DNA of 64,000 nucleotides from positions 50,744 to 114,743 of the forward strand of contig DXGC01000077.1 in NCBI GenBank assembly GCA_019114135.1, written 5' to 3'. The DNA comes from Candidatus Corynebacterium avicola (GTDB lineage: Bacteria; Actinomycetota; Actinomycetes; Mycobacteriales; Mycobacteriaceae). Below are positions 25,855 through 37,262 of the stretch, one piece after another (position 1 is the stretch's first letter; each line of letters opens with the position of its first letter). The translations under genes and the position numbers were made by a program. Under the pieces are notes generated by a model. That model made no database searches. It saw only the letters and a list, made by a program, of their open reading frames with translations, and was not told the DNA's origin.

Positions 25855-26916
25855 CTACTTCGACTCGGACTTGGCGAAGTTCGCCTGGATACGCATGTCC
25901 AGGTACTCACCGGCGGTCATGGGCTCGTACGTGCCCTCGGGTCCGGCGATGACCGCGTCGCGGTCAGCCTGGGCGAAGTAGGGCATGGAGTAGCGCTCAG
26001 GGATGTCGACACCGATGTCCGCGGCCTTCACCCGGTGGAAGTTGGACTTCAGCTTGTCGTCGGACCAGCGCATCAGCATGTCACCGATGTTGCAGGTCAG
26101 GACGTCGGTGAAGGCGGGGACCGGGGTCCAGGCCTGGACGTCCTGTCCGGCGTCCGCGCCAGGCATGACCTGGAGACCGGACTGACCGTCGGTCTGGAAC
26201 AGCAGGGTGAGCAGGTTGAAGTCGGTGTGCGCACCGGCACGCCAGACCGGGTTGCCGTTCGGGTCGGCGACGTTGTCCTCGGCGTCCATCGCCATGTAGT
26301 GGATCATCCGCAGCGTGCACTGGTGCAGTTCGGAGGCAGGGTCGTGGACCTTGCGGAAGTAGTCGCGCTCGAAGCCGAGCTTCACGGCGAAGAACTCGAG
26401 GACCCGCATGGCGACCTCATGGCACTTCGCCTCGAAGGCGAGGGTCTCCTCCTTGAAACCGACGATGGAGGGGTTGGCGTCCTCGTCGAGCCACAGTCCG
26501 TCCATGAGCGGGCGGGTGATCTGGTAGCTCTCCTTCTCGTCCGGGGTGCCGGTCGAGGGGCGGACCTGGGTCTTGTGCTCGAAGCCGACGTTCTTGCCCT
26601 TGGGCTTGGCGACGGTCTCCAGAGTCTCCGTCGGGAGGGCGAAGAAGCGGGCGGAGGTGGCGAAGGCCTCCTCGATCTCGGCCTTGGTGATGCCGAAGTT
26701 CTTCAGCTGGAAGAAGCCGATGGTGGTCGCAGCGTCCCAGAACTCCTCGGCCTTGGCGTCCCACTCCTCCGGTGAGAGGTCCCAGTCCAGGACGTCGATG
26801 ACCGGTACGGACCGGTCGGTGGTCTCGGTGCCGACGCCACCCATCCTGGACTCGAGGGCGAGTTCGGCGTTGGTGTCGGTGCTGGTGCTGTGTGTGGGCG
26901 TGGCGGTCTGAACCAT
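25855..26916 (-). CDS. Fe(II)/2-oxoglutarate-dependent oxygenase heading the purine operon
   Basis: 353 aa of the isopenicillin-N-synthase-like family (DIOX_N domain then 2OG-FeII_Oxy). Metal ligands H230-x-D232 in GAHTDFNLLTLLFQ and H294 in SNFHRVK; the 2-oxoglutarate-binding R308/S310 in ERYSMPYF. Start ATG 26916 is preferred over 26931 because GGAAGGGA sits 7 bases before it. It is first in the operon with two purine permeases, uraD and uraH. Thymine-7-hydroxylase belongs to this family, and fungal xanthine dioxygenase (a TauD-type member) shows that 2OG enzymes can oxidise purines; a purine-oxidising role is inferred from context only. Confidence 0.85.
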   Translation of the reverse strand: MVQTATPTHSTSTDTNAELALESRMGGVGTETTDRSVPVIDVLDWDLSPEEWDAKAEEFWDAATTIGFFQLKNFGITKAEIEEAFATSARFFALPTETLETVAKPKGKNVGFEHKTQVRPSTGTPDEKESYQITRPLMDGLWLDEDANPSIVGFKEETLAFEAKCHEVAMRVLEFFAVKLGFERDYFRKVHDPASELHQCTLRMIHYMAMDAEDNVADPNGNPVWRAGAHTDFNLLTLLFQTDGQSGLQVMPGADAGQDVQAWTPVPAFTDVLTCNIGDMLMRWSDDKLKSNFHRVKAADIGVDIPERYSMPYFAQADRDAVIAGPEGTYEPMTAGEYLDMRIQANFAKSESK

Positions 26917-27297
26917 GGTGGTCCCTTCCATGTCACGCGGTTTCCCCTACGGCCTTTCGCTCCGTCATCCCGACGCCATGCAGACCCGGCTGAGCCGCTG
27001 TCTCTATGTGGATTGCTGTTCGTGGGGAGCCGTCCGGCCCCTTCACACCAAAGAGACTAGGAAGTGACTTTTGCAGATCGGTAGCAGCTGGGTGACAACT
27101 CAGTTTCGGATGTTTCGTCTGCGTCAACGCCGGGATCCTCCGGGGAACACAGGACGTCGCTGCCAAGAGGAGCCCCGATTCGCAACCGACGGTTCGTGAT
27201 TGGAATCAGGCGGAAACGAAGGGTGTGGCACCCACTAGACAGCATGGTCTACTTCTTTGCGATCCCATTCACCACTCTGCAGAGAGGGGGCCGTGAC
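26917..27297. other. Divergent intergenic region, 381 bp, no gene seen
   Basis: The space between the purine operon and the ABC importer operon. I find no coding sequence and no clear sigma-A promoter. On the minus strand, several short hairpins precede the oxygenase gene (for example CGGCTCAGCCG, and ACGG...CCGT around AGCGAAAGG); they match no riboswitch I know. Confidence 0.5.
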
Positions 27298-28908
27298 GTG
27301 GCCTTTCATCGACGGACGCACCTCGGTGCACCGCGGAGGGCCGGTGCTGCACTCGCGGCACTGACCTCGCTGGCGCTGCTGGCGTCCTGCACCTCCGCGG
27401 TCGGCGAACGCCTCGACGCGGCCGACGGCGACGCCGTCGACGGAGGCGTCCTGCGCGTCGGCAGCACCACCGACCTCACCCCGAAGACCCTGTACAGCGG
27501 AGGCGGGACACCTGGTCTCACCATGCTCGGCAATGTCTTCGAGAACCTCACCAAGTACGACCACGACGGCCAGGACCCGCAACCCGTCCTCGCCGAATCC
27601 TGGGATGAGGAAGAGTCCGGCACGGGCGACGATGCCACCACGACGGTCACGGTGAAGCTCCGCGACGGCGTCACCTTCCACAACGGCGAAACCCTGGATT
27701 CGCAGGACGTGAAGGCCAGCTTCGAGAACTACTCCGACCCGGCGCGGGCCGGACAGCTCGCCCGCACCGCCCAGCAGATCAGCAAGATCGGAACCCCGGA
27801 CGACTCCACCGTCGAGCTCACCTTCGGCCAGCAGATCAACAACATCTACGACCTCTTCGAGTTCGTCCCCATCATCGAGGACTCCACCATCGACGATTTC
27901 AATGCCGGCTCAGGGTTCGTCGGCACCGGCCCCTTCGCCTTCGACGAATGGCGCCAGGGAAACTCCCTCACCCTCGACGCCAACGAGGACTACCGTGACG
28001 GCGCTCCCCCACTGGACGGGATCGAGGTCGTCGTGGTCCCCGACCAGCAGACCCAGTTCGCCCAGCTACGCTCAGGCCAGTTGGACGTCCTGCCCGAGAG
28101 CGTCCCACGCGACGCCGAGGCGCTCGAAGACAATGACCTGTTCAACGTCATCGAGACCGAGGGCACCGGCAACGTCTACTACACCGGCATGAACGTGGAG
28201 GCGCCGACCTTCCGGGACAAGCGGGTGCGTCAGGCCGTGGCCCTGGCCGCCGACCGCGACCGCATCCTGGACGAGGTCTACCAGGGGCGGGGCTACACCC
28301 AGTCCTTACCCTGGCCCGAGGACTCCCCCGCCTACGATGCCGAGAAGAACGAGACCTACCAGCAGGACACCGACCGCGCCCGTGAACTCGTCGAGGAGGT
28401 CGAGGCGGAGAATGGTCCCCTGCCCCCGACGACACTCGCCTACGCCGGGGAATCCACCACGGAACAGAACACCGCCCAGATCCTCGCGACTGACCTCTCC
28501 GACATCGGCATCGAGGTCGAGCTCGAACCGCTCGAGAAGGGTGTTGTCTCTGACCGCCTCATCAACTCCGGCTACGACGGCATGTGGCTGCTCGACCACA
28601 ACTTCGTGCAGTACGCGCCCTCCACCCTCACGGTCAGCGCCTTCCCCTTCAACTCGGAGAAGAACACCTCCAACTTCTACGACGACGACTACAAGGAAGC
28701 CGCGCAGGACGCCTGGACTGCCGGCGATCCGGAGAGCCCCGAGGCCAAGGCCTCTTTCGAACGCCTCAACGACGAACTCCTCGACGAGGCCTTCCTGGTC
28801 GAGCTGCTGCGTCCGGACGCTCCACTCGTGACCTCTTCGAACGTGCACGACGTCGACTGGACGAAGCGCTCCGAACTGGACTTCGGCGACACCTACTTCA
28901 CCGAATAG
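27298..28908 (+). CDS. ABC importer substrate-binding lipoprotein (peptide/opine family 5)
   Basis: 536 aa. GTG start at 27298 after AGAGGGGG. Signal peptide with lipobox LLASC (Cys about residue 29). The SBP_bac_5 body follows: GGVLRVGSTTDL, then LRDGVTFHNGETLDSQDVKASFENY, the classic oligopeptide-binding signature, and VRQAVALAADRDRIL. It binds the substrate outside the membrane for the downstream permeases. Because the operon ends in an arylsulfatase gene and an alkylsulfatase gene lies nearby, an organic sulfate ester is more likely than a peptide as the ligand. Confidence 0.88.
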   Translation: MAFHRRTHLGAPRRAGAALAALTSLALLASCTSAVGERLDAADGDAVDGGVLRVGSTTDLTPKTLYSGGGTPGLTMLGNVFENLTKYDHDGQDPQPVLAESWDEEESGTGDDATTTVTVKLRDGVTFHNGETLDSQDVKASFENYSDPARAGQLARTAQQISKIGTPDDSTVELTFGQQINNIYDLFEFVPIIEDSTIDDFNAGSGFVGTGPFAFDEWRQGNSLTLDANEDYRDGAPPLDGIEVVVVPDQQTQFAQLRSGQLDVLPESVPRDAEALEDNDLFNVIETEGTGNVYYTGMNVEAPTFRDKRVRQAVALAADRDRILDEVYQGRGYTQSLPWPEDSPAYDAEKNETYQQDTDRARELVEEVEAENGPLPPTTLAYAGESTTEQNTAQILATDLSDIGIEVELEPLEKGVVSDRLINSGYDGMWLLDHNFVQYAPSTLTVSAFPFNSEKNTSNFYDDDYKEAAQDAWTAGDPESPEAKASFERLNDELLDEAFLVELLRPDAPLVTSSNVHDVDWTKRSELDFGDTYFTE

Positions 28909-28917
28909 AGAACCATC

Positions 28918-29877
28918 ATGAAAACGTATCTCCTCAAACGCCTCCCCTCGGCGCTGGCGGTGATCGTCGTGGGATCCATCGTCGTCTTCGCACTCCTCCG
29001 CCTGGTCCCCGGTGATCCCGCCGCCTCGCTCGCAGGGTCGGACGCCACCCCGGAGGCCGTCGCCGCGATCCGCGAGGAACTCGGACTCAACGCCTCCCCC
29101 ATAAGCCAGTACTTCAGCTGGATCGGCGACATCCTGACCTTCAACCTGGGGCAGTCGCTGGTGATCGGTGGCGACATCGCCTCCCTCATCACGGAATCGC
29201 TCGGACGCACTGTCCTGCTGACCGTGACAGCCGTGGTGTTCGCGGTCATCCTGGCGCTGCTGTTCAGTGTCGGTGCCGAGCTGATCAACCGCCGCTGGGC
29301 TCACTCGGTCACCACCGCCTTCGCCACCCTCGGCGTCGCCGTACCGACCTTCGTGACCGGCACCGTCGCGATCATCCTCTTCGGCGTGGTCTTCATCGTC
29401 CTGCCGGCCGGCGGCGTCCCCCGCGACGGCCTCCTGGCCCGACCGGACATCACCTTCCAGTACCTGCTGCTGCCGGCCTTGTGCCTCTCTCTGCCAGCGG
29501 CGGCGGCACTGACCCGGTTCCTCAGCAACTCCATCCAGGCAGAACTCGGCCAGCCCTATGTGACCACCGCGCGGGCCGTCGGTGTCTCCCGACGGCGCAT
29601 CCTGCTGACCCAGGTCCTGCCCAACGCCCTCCCACCGGCGGTGACCGTGCTGGGGCTGCAGATCGGACAGCTCCTCGGTGGCGCCCTCATCATCGAGGCA
29701 CTCTTCGCCTGGCCCGGCGTGGGCTACCTGGTGCAGCAGGCCGTAGCCCAGCGTGACTACCCGGTCGTTCAGGTCGTCCTGCTTCTGTCGGTGGTGCTCT
29801 TCGTGATCATCCAGCTCCTCACCGATCTCATCCACTCCACCCTCGACCCCCGCATCCGACTGGAGGGCGCACGATGA
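28918..29877 (+). CDS. ABC importer permease, DppB type
   Basis: 319 aa with six helices: the N-terminal LLKRLPSALAVIVVGSIVVF and LRLVPGDPAASLAG are diagnostic for the DppB half, and the EAA loop reads TTARAVGVSRRRILLTQVLP. It starts 10 bases after the binding-protein gene and overlaps the next permease by 4 bases. Pairs with the DppC-type subunit to form the transport channel. Confidence 0.93.
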   Translation: MKTYLLKRLPSALAVIVVGSIVVFALLRLVPGDPAASLAGSDATPEAVAAIREELGLNASPISQYFSWIGDILTFNLGQSLVIGGDIASLITESLGRTVLLTVTAVVFAVILALLFSVGAELINRRWAHSVTTAFATLGVAVPTFVTGTVAIILFGVVFIVLPAGGVPRDGLLARPDITFQYLLLPALCLSLPAAAALTRFLSNSIQAELGQPYVTTARAVGVSRRRILLTQVLPNALPPAVTVLGLQIGQLLGGALIIEALFAWPGVGYLVQQAVAQRDYPVVQVVLLLSVVLFVIIQLLTDLIHSTLDPRIRLEGAR

Positions 29878-30746
29878 CCACGACGACAACCACCCGCAGC
29901 GCCGACACCAACCCGGGGGTCGCCGGCTCGTCCCGCCGCCTGTTCCACGCCCTCACCCACGGCAGGGGCCTTGTCGGGCTCATCCTCTTCGGCGTGGTCG
30001 TCATCGCCGGCCTACTCGCCCCGGTGTTCGCCCCTTACGCCCCCGACCAGCAGATCACCGGTGCCAACCTGCTGGGACCGTCCGGCGAGCACTGGTTCGG
30101 CACCGACACCGCCAACCAGGACCTGTTCTCCCGCACCCTCTACGGCATCCGTGCCAACCTCCTCATCATCTTCCTGGCCGTGCCGCTGGGAGCGGTCATC
30201 GGAACCCTCCTCGGCCTGACCAGCGCCCAGTGGCGGTGGACGGACAGCCTGCTGCAGCGCACCTTCGACCTGATCCTCGCCTTCCCGACGATCATCCTGG
30301 CCATCGCCCTGACCATGATCCTGGGCTCGGGCCTGCACACCGTGTTCATCGTCGTCGCGCTCGCCGAGATCCCGGTGTTCGGACGCCTGACGCGGTCCGT
30401 CGCCCTCTCCGTCCGGGAGCGCCCCTACGTGGACGCCGCCCGCACCGTCGGGGCGTCCGACTCCTGGATCCTGCGCAACCACATCCTGCCCAACAGCGTC
30501 GAGCCGCTGATCGTCCAGCTCACGCTGGCCATGTCCGTCGGCGTCTTCGTCGAGGGGGCGATGAGCTTCCTGGGGCTCGGCGTGGTCCCGCCCACCCCGT
30601 CGCTCGGCTCGCTGATCCAGGAGGGTGCCGCCTACGCCTTCCACGCGCCGTTCTACGCGGTCGGCCCGCTGGTCGTCGTCGTCTTCCTGACCCTCGGACT
30701 GCTGCTCATCTCCCAGGCCCTGTCGCGGGCCTCCCACAACAACTGA
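29874..30746 (+). CDS. ABC importer permease, DppC type
   Basis: 290 aa. A cytoplasmic N-terminal stretch, first helix IGLILFGVVV-like near residue 35, then FGTDTANQDLFSRTLYGIR, the DppC signature. EAA loop DAARTVGASDSWILRNHILP. Overlaps both neighbours' reading (4 bases with DppB-type; 14 bases to the ATPase gene). Second membrane subunit of the importer. Confidence 0.93.
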   Translation: MTTTTTTRSADTNPGVAGSSRRLFHALTHGRGLVGLILFGVVVIAGLLAPVFAPYAPDQQITGANLLGPSGEHWFGTDTANQDLFSRTLYGIRANLLIIFLAVPLGAVIGTLLGLTSAQWRWTDSLLQRTFDLILAFPTIILAIALTMILGSGLHTVFIVVALAEIPVFGRLTRSVALSVRERPYVDAARTVGASDSWILRNHILPNSVEPLIVQLTLAMSVGVFVEGAMSFLGLGVVPPTPSLGSLIQEGAAYAFHAPFYAVGPLVVVVFLTLGLLLISQALSRASHNN

Positions 30747-30760
30747 ACCGGAGGTACATC

Positions 30761-32466
<1,706 letters not shown>

Positions 32467-32470
<4 letters not shown>

Positions 32471-34818
32471 CCCAGATCCCCGACTACGCCCGCGGATACG
32501 AGGACTTCGACGGAAAGATCGGGCGGACCTTCTCCGAGTCCGAGCCGTCCTGGCCGGAGGAGAACCGTGCCCGCGACGGCGCTCCGAATGTCATCGTCGT
32601 CCTGCTCGACGACATGGGCTACTCCGACATCGGCCCCTTCGGCTCGGAGATCCCGACCCCGAACCTCGACCGCGTGGCCGCGGAGGGTTTTGCACTGACG
32701 AACTACCACACCACGCCTGTGTGCTCCCCCGCACGCGCGGCGGTGTTGACCGGCCTGAACCCGCATCGGGCCGGCTTCGCACACGTCGCAAACTCCGATC
32801 CCGGTTTCCCCGGCCTCCGGCTGGAACTCGGGGACGACGTCGCATCCCTGCCGGAGATCCTCCGCGGTGCCGGCTACGCCACCTTCGGCGTCGGCAAGTG
32901 GCATCTGACCAGGGATGCGCTGCTCAACGCAGGTGCCGACAAGTCCTCCTGGCCGATCCAGCGCGGCTTCGACCACTACTACGGCTCCCTGGAGGCGCTG
33001 AACTCCTTCTTCCACCCCAACCAGCTGGTCCGTGACAACACCGTCATCCAGCGCGAGCAGACCCCCGAGGGCTACTACCTCACCGACGACTACACCGACA
33101 ACGCCCTGGACTACATCAAGGCCTTGCGGGCCGCGGACGCGGACAAGCCCTTCTTCCTGTACTTCGCGCACACCGCCATGCACGGCCCCTTGGGCGCGAA
33201 GAACTCCGACATCGACAACCACCGGGGACGCTACGACGGCGGCTGGGACGAGATCCGCCGTGCTCGTCACGCCCGCCAGATCGAGCTCGGCATCATCCCA
33301 GCGGGCACTCCCCTTCCGGAGGCGGAGGGAAAGTTGGGCGCGTCGATCCCCGAGTGGGAGTCCCTGGACGAGGAGACCCGGTCGATCTACGCGCGCTACC
33401 AGGAGGTCTACGCGGCCATGGTCGACAATGTCGACCAGTCGCTGGGACGCATCCTGGGGCTGCTGGACGAGCTCGGCGAGCGTGAGAACACCATCGTGGT
33501 CTTCACCTCGGACAACGGCGGTACCGCCGAGGGTGGCCCGGAGGGCACCCGTTCCTACTTCAGCCGCTTCGCCCACGTGCCCGGGCTCCCATCCACCTGG
33601 GAGGCGGACGTGGACGTCGACCCGTCCTTCATCGGTGGCCCGCGGTCGATGGCGCACTACCCGGAGGGCTGGGGCAATGCGTCCAACACGCCCTTCCGCT
33701 TCTACAAGGGGCAGACCTATGCGGGAGGCATTCGCGTCCCGCTGCTGATCTCCTGGCCGGACGGTCTGGGTGCTGGCGGCAAAGACCAAACTGATACAGC
33801 TGACTCACGCATCCGGAACCAGTACCAGTTCGTCACCGACCTCACCCCCACCATCCTGGACCTCACCGGTGTGGACCACCCGGGTGTCCGGAACAACAAG
33901 CCGTCGAAGCAGCCGGACGGGACGAGTTTCGGTCCCGTCCTGCGCGACGGCGATCATGCGTCCACCCACCCGGAGCAGTACTCGGAGCTCGGCGGCAACC
34001 GCGGATATTACGCCGACGGCTGGAAAATCATCACGAACCACCGTCCCGGAACCCCCTACGAGGACGGCGAATGGGAGCTGTACCATGTCGCCACCGACGT
34101 CAATGAGCTGCACAATGTCGCCGAGGAGCATCCGGACGTCCTACGCGACCTGGCGGCGAAGTGGGAGCGGGCGGCATGGGAGAACACCGTCTTCCCGCTG
34201 CCCGACCACTCCCCGGCCGGAGCGCGGCGTCGCCCGTCCGAACAGCGCCTGTCGCGGCCGGTGACGCTGCTGCCTGGGACGCCGAAGCTGGAGCGCTACC
34301 GCTCCTCGAAACTCACCCAGTTGCGGTCCTTCACCGTCGAAATCTCGGTGGACTGGTCGGAGGGGGACGCCGGCGTCCTGGTGTCGCACGGTGACCAGGG
34401 CGGCGGGTACGTGGTCTACGTCGCCGACGACGGGACGCTGCGGCTGACCGTGAACGAGTACGGACGCCTGCACGAGGTCAGTGCCGGTTCCTTGTCCCCG
34501 GGTGAGAACTCCGTCCTGCTCTCCTCTGAGTCGCAGCCGGAGTTCAGGACGAACTGGTCGCTGCAGGTGGACGGGTCGGACCAGGCGCCCGCCGAGCTCG
34601 AGAACCTGTGGGCGTTCGTGGGCATGGCCCCGTTCAGCGGTATCGATGTCGGCGTGAACCGGGGCGGCCCGGTGCACTGGGGCATCTACGAGGAGCACGG
34701 TTCCTACCGTTACTCGGGTGACCTGCACTCGGTGCGGTACGTCCCCGGCGAGCGCGCCCCCTACAGCCCCGAGGTGCTCGCAGAGTTGGCGAAGGACGCC
34801 GCAGACGCCTTCGACTAG
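32467..34818 (+). CDS. Type I arylsulfatase, cytoplasmic
   Basis: 783 aa. Hydrolyses sulfate esters to sulfate plus alcohol. The sulfatase signature C86-S-P-A-R90 (formylglycine formed at C86) followed by AAVLTG, metal ligands D48/D49 in VLLDDMGYSD, KWHL, and FTSDNGG (about residue 346) are all present. No signal peptide, so the substrate must come in through the coupled ABC importer. A C-terminal domain of roughly 200 residues (from about 595) is beta-rich, LamG-like. The formylglycine-generating enzyme it needs is not in the window. Coupled by ATGA to the ATPase gene. Confidence 0.93.
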
Positions 34819-34831
34819 TTCCTCAAACTAG
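34815..34831. terminator. Short hairpin between convergent genes
   Basis: CTAGTT and AACTAG pair across a 5-base loop and contain both stop codons. The 6-bp AT-rich stem is weak, so a termination role is uncertain. Confidence 0.3.
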
Positions 34832-35169
34832 GCAGAGGCGAGCTGACTCCGCTTCTCCGGGGCGGAGACAGCGAAATGCCACGTGAGATACCCCGTCATG
34901 CTGACGGCGGCGACGACCGCCGTGGTGATCTCGGCACGGGTGCGTCGCACGTCGGGTCGCCGCCGGATGAGCAGGACGCCCGCGAGCAGGTTCATCGCCG
35001 ACCACCCGCCGTTCTCCAGCGGGCTGGAGAACCCGATGCCGGGCGGATCAGCGTAGGGCGTCGGGAAGGGTTTCCCGAGCGCTGCCGCGACGCCGTGCGG
35101 GACCGCATTCACCAGGAGGGCGGTGCCCAGACCTGTCCGGACAGTATTCACGAAGCTGCCGATACTCAT
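34828..35169 (-). CDS. Small integral membrane protein, unknown
   Basis: About 113 aa from ATG 35169; ATG 35181 (MVGPMSIG) is equally possible. Hydrophobic stretches at the N terminus (TALLVNAVPHGVAAAL), centre (WSAMNLLAGVLLI) and end (TAVVAAVSMTGYLTWHFAV) predict three to four membrane segments. No family recognised. Divergent from the alkylsulfatase gene, with a TetR-type operator in between, so it may be co-regulated with it. Confidence 0.6.
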   Translation of the reverse strand: MSIGSFVNTVRTGLGTALLVNAVPHGVAAALGKPFPTPYADPPGIGFSSPLENGGWSAMNLLAGVLLIRRRPDVRRTRAEITTAVVAAVSMTGYLTWHFAVSAPEKRSQLASA

Positions 35170-35263
35170 GGGGCCGACCATACGCCGAGCGCGTGTGACC
35201 AGGTTGTTTTCGTGGTGATCGGAAGGCTGGTCCGGCCCCGTCAATCACGGTTAGCGTCTCAAA

Positions 35264-35279
35264 TAGACCGAGCGGTCTA
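35264..35279. promoter_or_regulatory. 16-bp palindrome, TetR-type operator
   Basis: TAGACCGAGCGGTCTA, 7+2+7 symmetry, 48 bases upstream of the dioxygenase start. This is the common form of TetR-family operators. No TetR gene is adjacent, so the regulator is encoded elsewhere. Confidence 0.65.
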
Positions 35280-35326
35280 GTTTTATTCACGCCCCCACGC
35301 AACCCCATCACCTGAAAGGAAGAACC

Positions 35327-36292
35327 ATGACCAGCACCCTCTCCGCCCCGACCGACACCGCGACCGACGCAGCGTCCGACAACGCACCGTCCGTCACCCG
35401 CCTGGGTCAGAACATCGGTGCCGAAGTCCACGGCATCACCCTCAGCGGCGACATCACCGACGACGAGGTCGAGTTCATCCGCACCACCCTGGCCCCCCAC
35501 AAGGCCATCGTCTTCCGCAACCAGGAGCTCGACGACGAAGGCCAGTACACCTTCGCGCAGCGCATCGGCACACCGACGCAGTCTCACCCCACGGTGCACT
35601 CCACCGGCCTGGAGCGACTCACCCTCGAGGGTGCGGCGAACTCCTGGCACACCGACGTGACCTTCGTCGACCGCATCCCGAAGATCTCCATCCTGCGCGC
35701 CATCGACCTGCCGCCCTACGGCGGTGCCACCATCTGGGCCAACACCGCCGCTGCCTACAAGTCCCTGCCGGAACCGCTGCGCATCCTGGCCGACAACCTG
35801 TGGGCACTGCACTCCAACGAGTACGACTACGCCACCGCCCACCAGTCGAAGGACAACACCGAGCACCGCCGGGAGTTCACCCGCAACGTCTTCGAGACCG
35901 AGCACCCGGTCGTGCACGTCCACCCGGAGACCGGTGACCGCTCGCTGCTGCTCGGCCACTTCGTGAAGGGCTTCAAGGGCCTGAAGCCGCGGGAGTTCCA
36001 GGACCTGTTCTCCGCCTACCAGGACCGCATCACCAAGGAGGACAACACCTTCCGCTGGAACTGGACCGAGGGCGACGTGATCCTGTGGGACAACCATGCC
36101 ACCCAGCACTACGGCGTGAAGGACTTCGGCGACCACCACCGCAAGATCCGCCGCGTGACCCTGGCCGGCGCCGTGCCGACCTCGGTCGACGGCGAGAAAT
36201 CGAAGGTCATCAAGGGCGACGCCTCCGAGTTCTCCGTCATCGACGAGCCACGTCCGCTCATCGACTTCGTCGGCGACGCCGCCGAGATCTGA
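35327..36292 (+). CDS. TauD/TfdA-family dioxygenase, AtsK-like alkylsulfatase
   Basis: 321 aa Fe(II)/2-oxoglutarate dioxygenase. Ligands H108-x-D110 in NSWHTDVTFVDR and H261 in DNHATQHYG; the C-terminal Arg in KIRRVTL binds 2-oxoglutarate. LGQNIGAEVHGITLSGD and WANTAAAYKSLPEPL fit the AtsK branch that releases sulfate (and an aldehyde) from alkyl sulfate esters, rather than taurine dioxygenase. GAAAGGAAG precedes ATG. Fits with the arylsulfatase importer operon upstream as a second desulfurising enzyme; regulation probably through the palindrome in its leader. Confidence 0.85.
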   Translation: MTSTLSAPTDTATDAASDNAPSVTRLGQNIGAEVHGITLSGDITDDEVEFIRTTLAPHKAIVFRNQELDDEGQYTFAQRIGTPTQSHPTVHSTGLERLTLEGAANSWHTDVTFVDRIPKISILRAIDLPPYGGATIWANTAAAYKSLPEPLRILADNLWALHSNEYDYATAHQSKDNTEHRREFTRNVFETEHPVVHVHPETGDRSLLLGHFVKGFKGLKPREFQDLFSAYQDRITKEDNTFRWNWTEGDVILWDNHATQHYGVKDFGDHHRKIRRVTLAGAVPTSVDGEKSKVIKGDASEFSVIDEPRPLIDFVGDAAEI

Positions 36293-36309
36293 TCGGGAAC
36301 TCCGATCAG
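36289..36309. terminator. Bidirectional hairpin between convergent genes
   Basis: CTGATCGG and CCGATCAG form a perfect 8-bp stem with a 5-base loop, spanning both stop codons (dioxygenase TGA and aquaporin stop). No T-run. Confidence 0.5.
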
Positions 36310-37049
36310 GCGTCGACCGTCTCGGATTCCTTGTCACCGGTCAGCGCCGCATGGCTGACCCCGGCGATCGCGGCCCCGAGCAGCGGGGCGACGATGAACA
36401 GCCACACCTGGCCGAGAGCGTCCCCACCCGCGAACCAGGCGACACCGAGCGAACGGGCCGGGTTGACCGAGGTGTTGGACACCGGGATCGAGATCAGGTG
36501 GATCAGGGTCAGCGTCAGGCCGATGGCCAACGGCGCGAACCCGGCCGGGGCCTTGTTCGAGGTGACCCCGAGAATGACCCACAGGAATACCGCGGTCAGC
36601 ACGACCTCGGTGACCAGGACGGCGACCATCGAGTAGCCGTCAGGGGAGAATTCACCGTAACCGTTGGTGGCGAAGCCGGACTCGGAGGCACTGAAGCCGT
36701 CCTTCCCATTGGCGATGACATACAGGACGCCGCCGGCGACGCTCGCGCCGATGATCTGGGTGATCCAGTACGGCACCACGGCCGACCATTCGATGCGCTT
36801 GGCGACGGCGCAGCCCAGCGTGACCGCAGGATTGAAGTGGGCTCCGGAGATGTGGGCCAGGGCGTAGGCGCCCGTGACCACGGTCAGACCGAAGGCTAGT
36901 GCCACACCGAGGAAGCCGATGCCCATGTTGATGGTGCCGTCCGAGATGACGCTGGCGGCGAGGACGGCGGAACCACAGCCACCGAAGGTCAGCCAGAACG
37001 TCCCCAGAAATTCGGCCCAGAGCCTCTGGCTCATCGTGGGATTCTGCAT
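36306..37049 (-). CDS. aqpZ: Aquaporin Z-type water channel
   Basis: 247 aa, six helices and two NPA half-helices: [13 protein letters not shown] and [30 protein letters not shown] at the N terminus and the narrow-filter Arg after the second NPA mark a water-selective AqpZ rather than a glycerol channel. A loop insertion ([16 protein letters not shown]) lies near residue 125, as seen in bacterial AqpZ. Single-gene unit, divergent from the OYE gene. Confidence 0.93.
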   Translation of the reverse strand: MQNPTMSQRLWAEFLGTFWLTFGGCGSAVLAASVISDGTINMGIGFLGVALAFGLTVVTGAYALAHISGAHFNPAVTLGCAVAKRIEWSAVVPYWITQIIGASVAGGVLYVIANGKDGFSASESGFATNGYGEFSPDGYSMVAVLVTEVVLTAVFLWVILGVTSNKAPAGFAPLAIGLTLTLIHLISIPVSNTSVNPARSLGVAWFAGGDALGQVWLFIVAPLLGAAIAGVSHAALTGDKESETVDA

Positions 37050-37262
37050 GAGGGATTCTCCTGTCGAGTCATATGGAGTTGTGTCAGGCGGACGGTCGAA
37101 ACCACATCAGTCACACCAGTAACATCCGCACGACTGGGATGTAGCACGTTTGATGACAAAAGTGAAGACCCCTGCGGGGAACCCGGAATAGCACCGGCGT
37201 CTCGCGGGTTGGACCCGTTGGACTCAACGCACCAGAACCTCCTCGAAAGGACAGACCACTGC

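Noticed and set aside
26917-27297. A riboswitch (purine, xanthine or thiamine type) in the purine operon leader
   Set aside because: Hairpins are present, but no conserved core of any riboswitch that I know was found.
28306-29889. A 527-codon minus-strand frame over the ABC permease genes
   Set aside because: Low-complexity acidic/Gly/Gln content and no motifs; a shadow of the importer genes.
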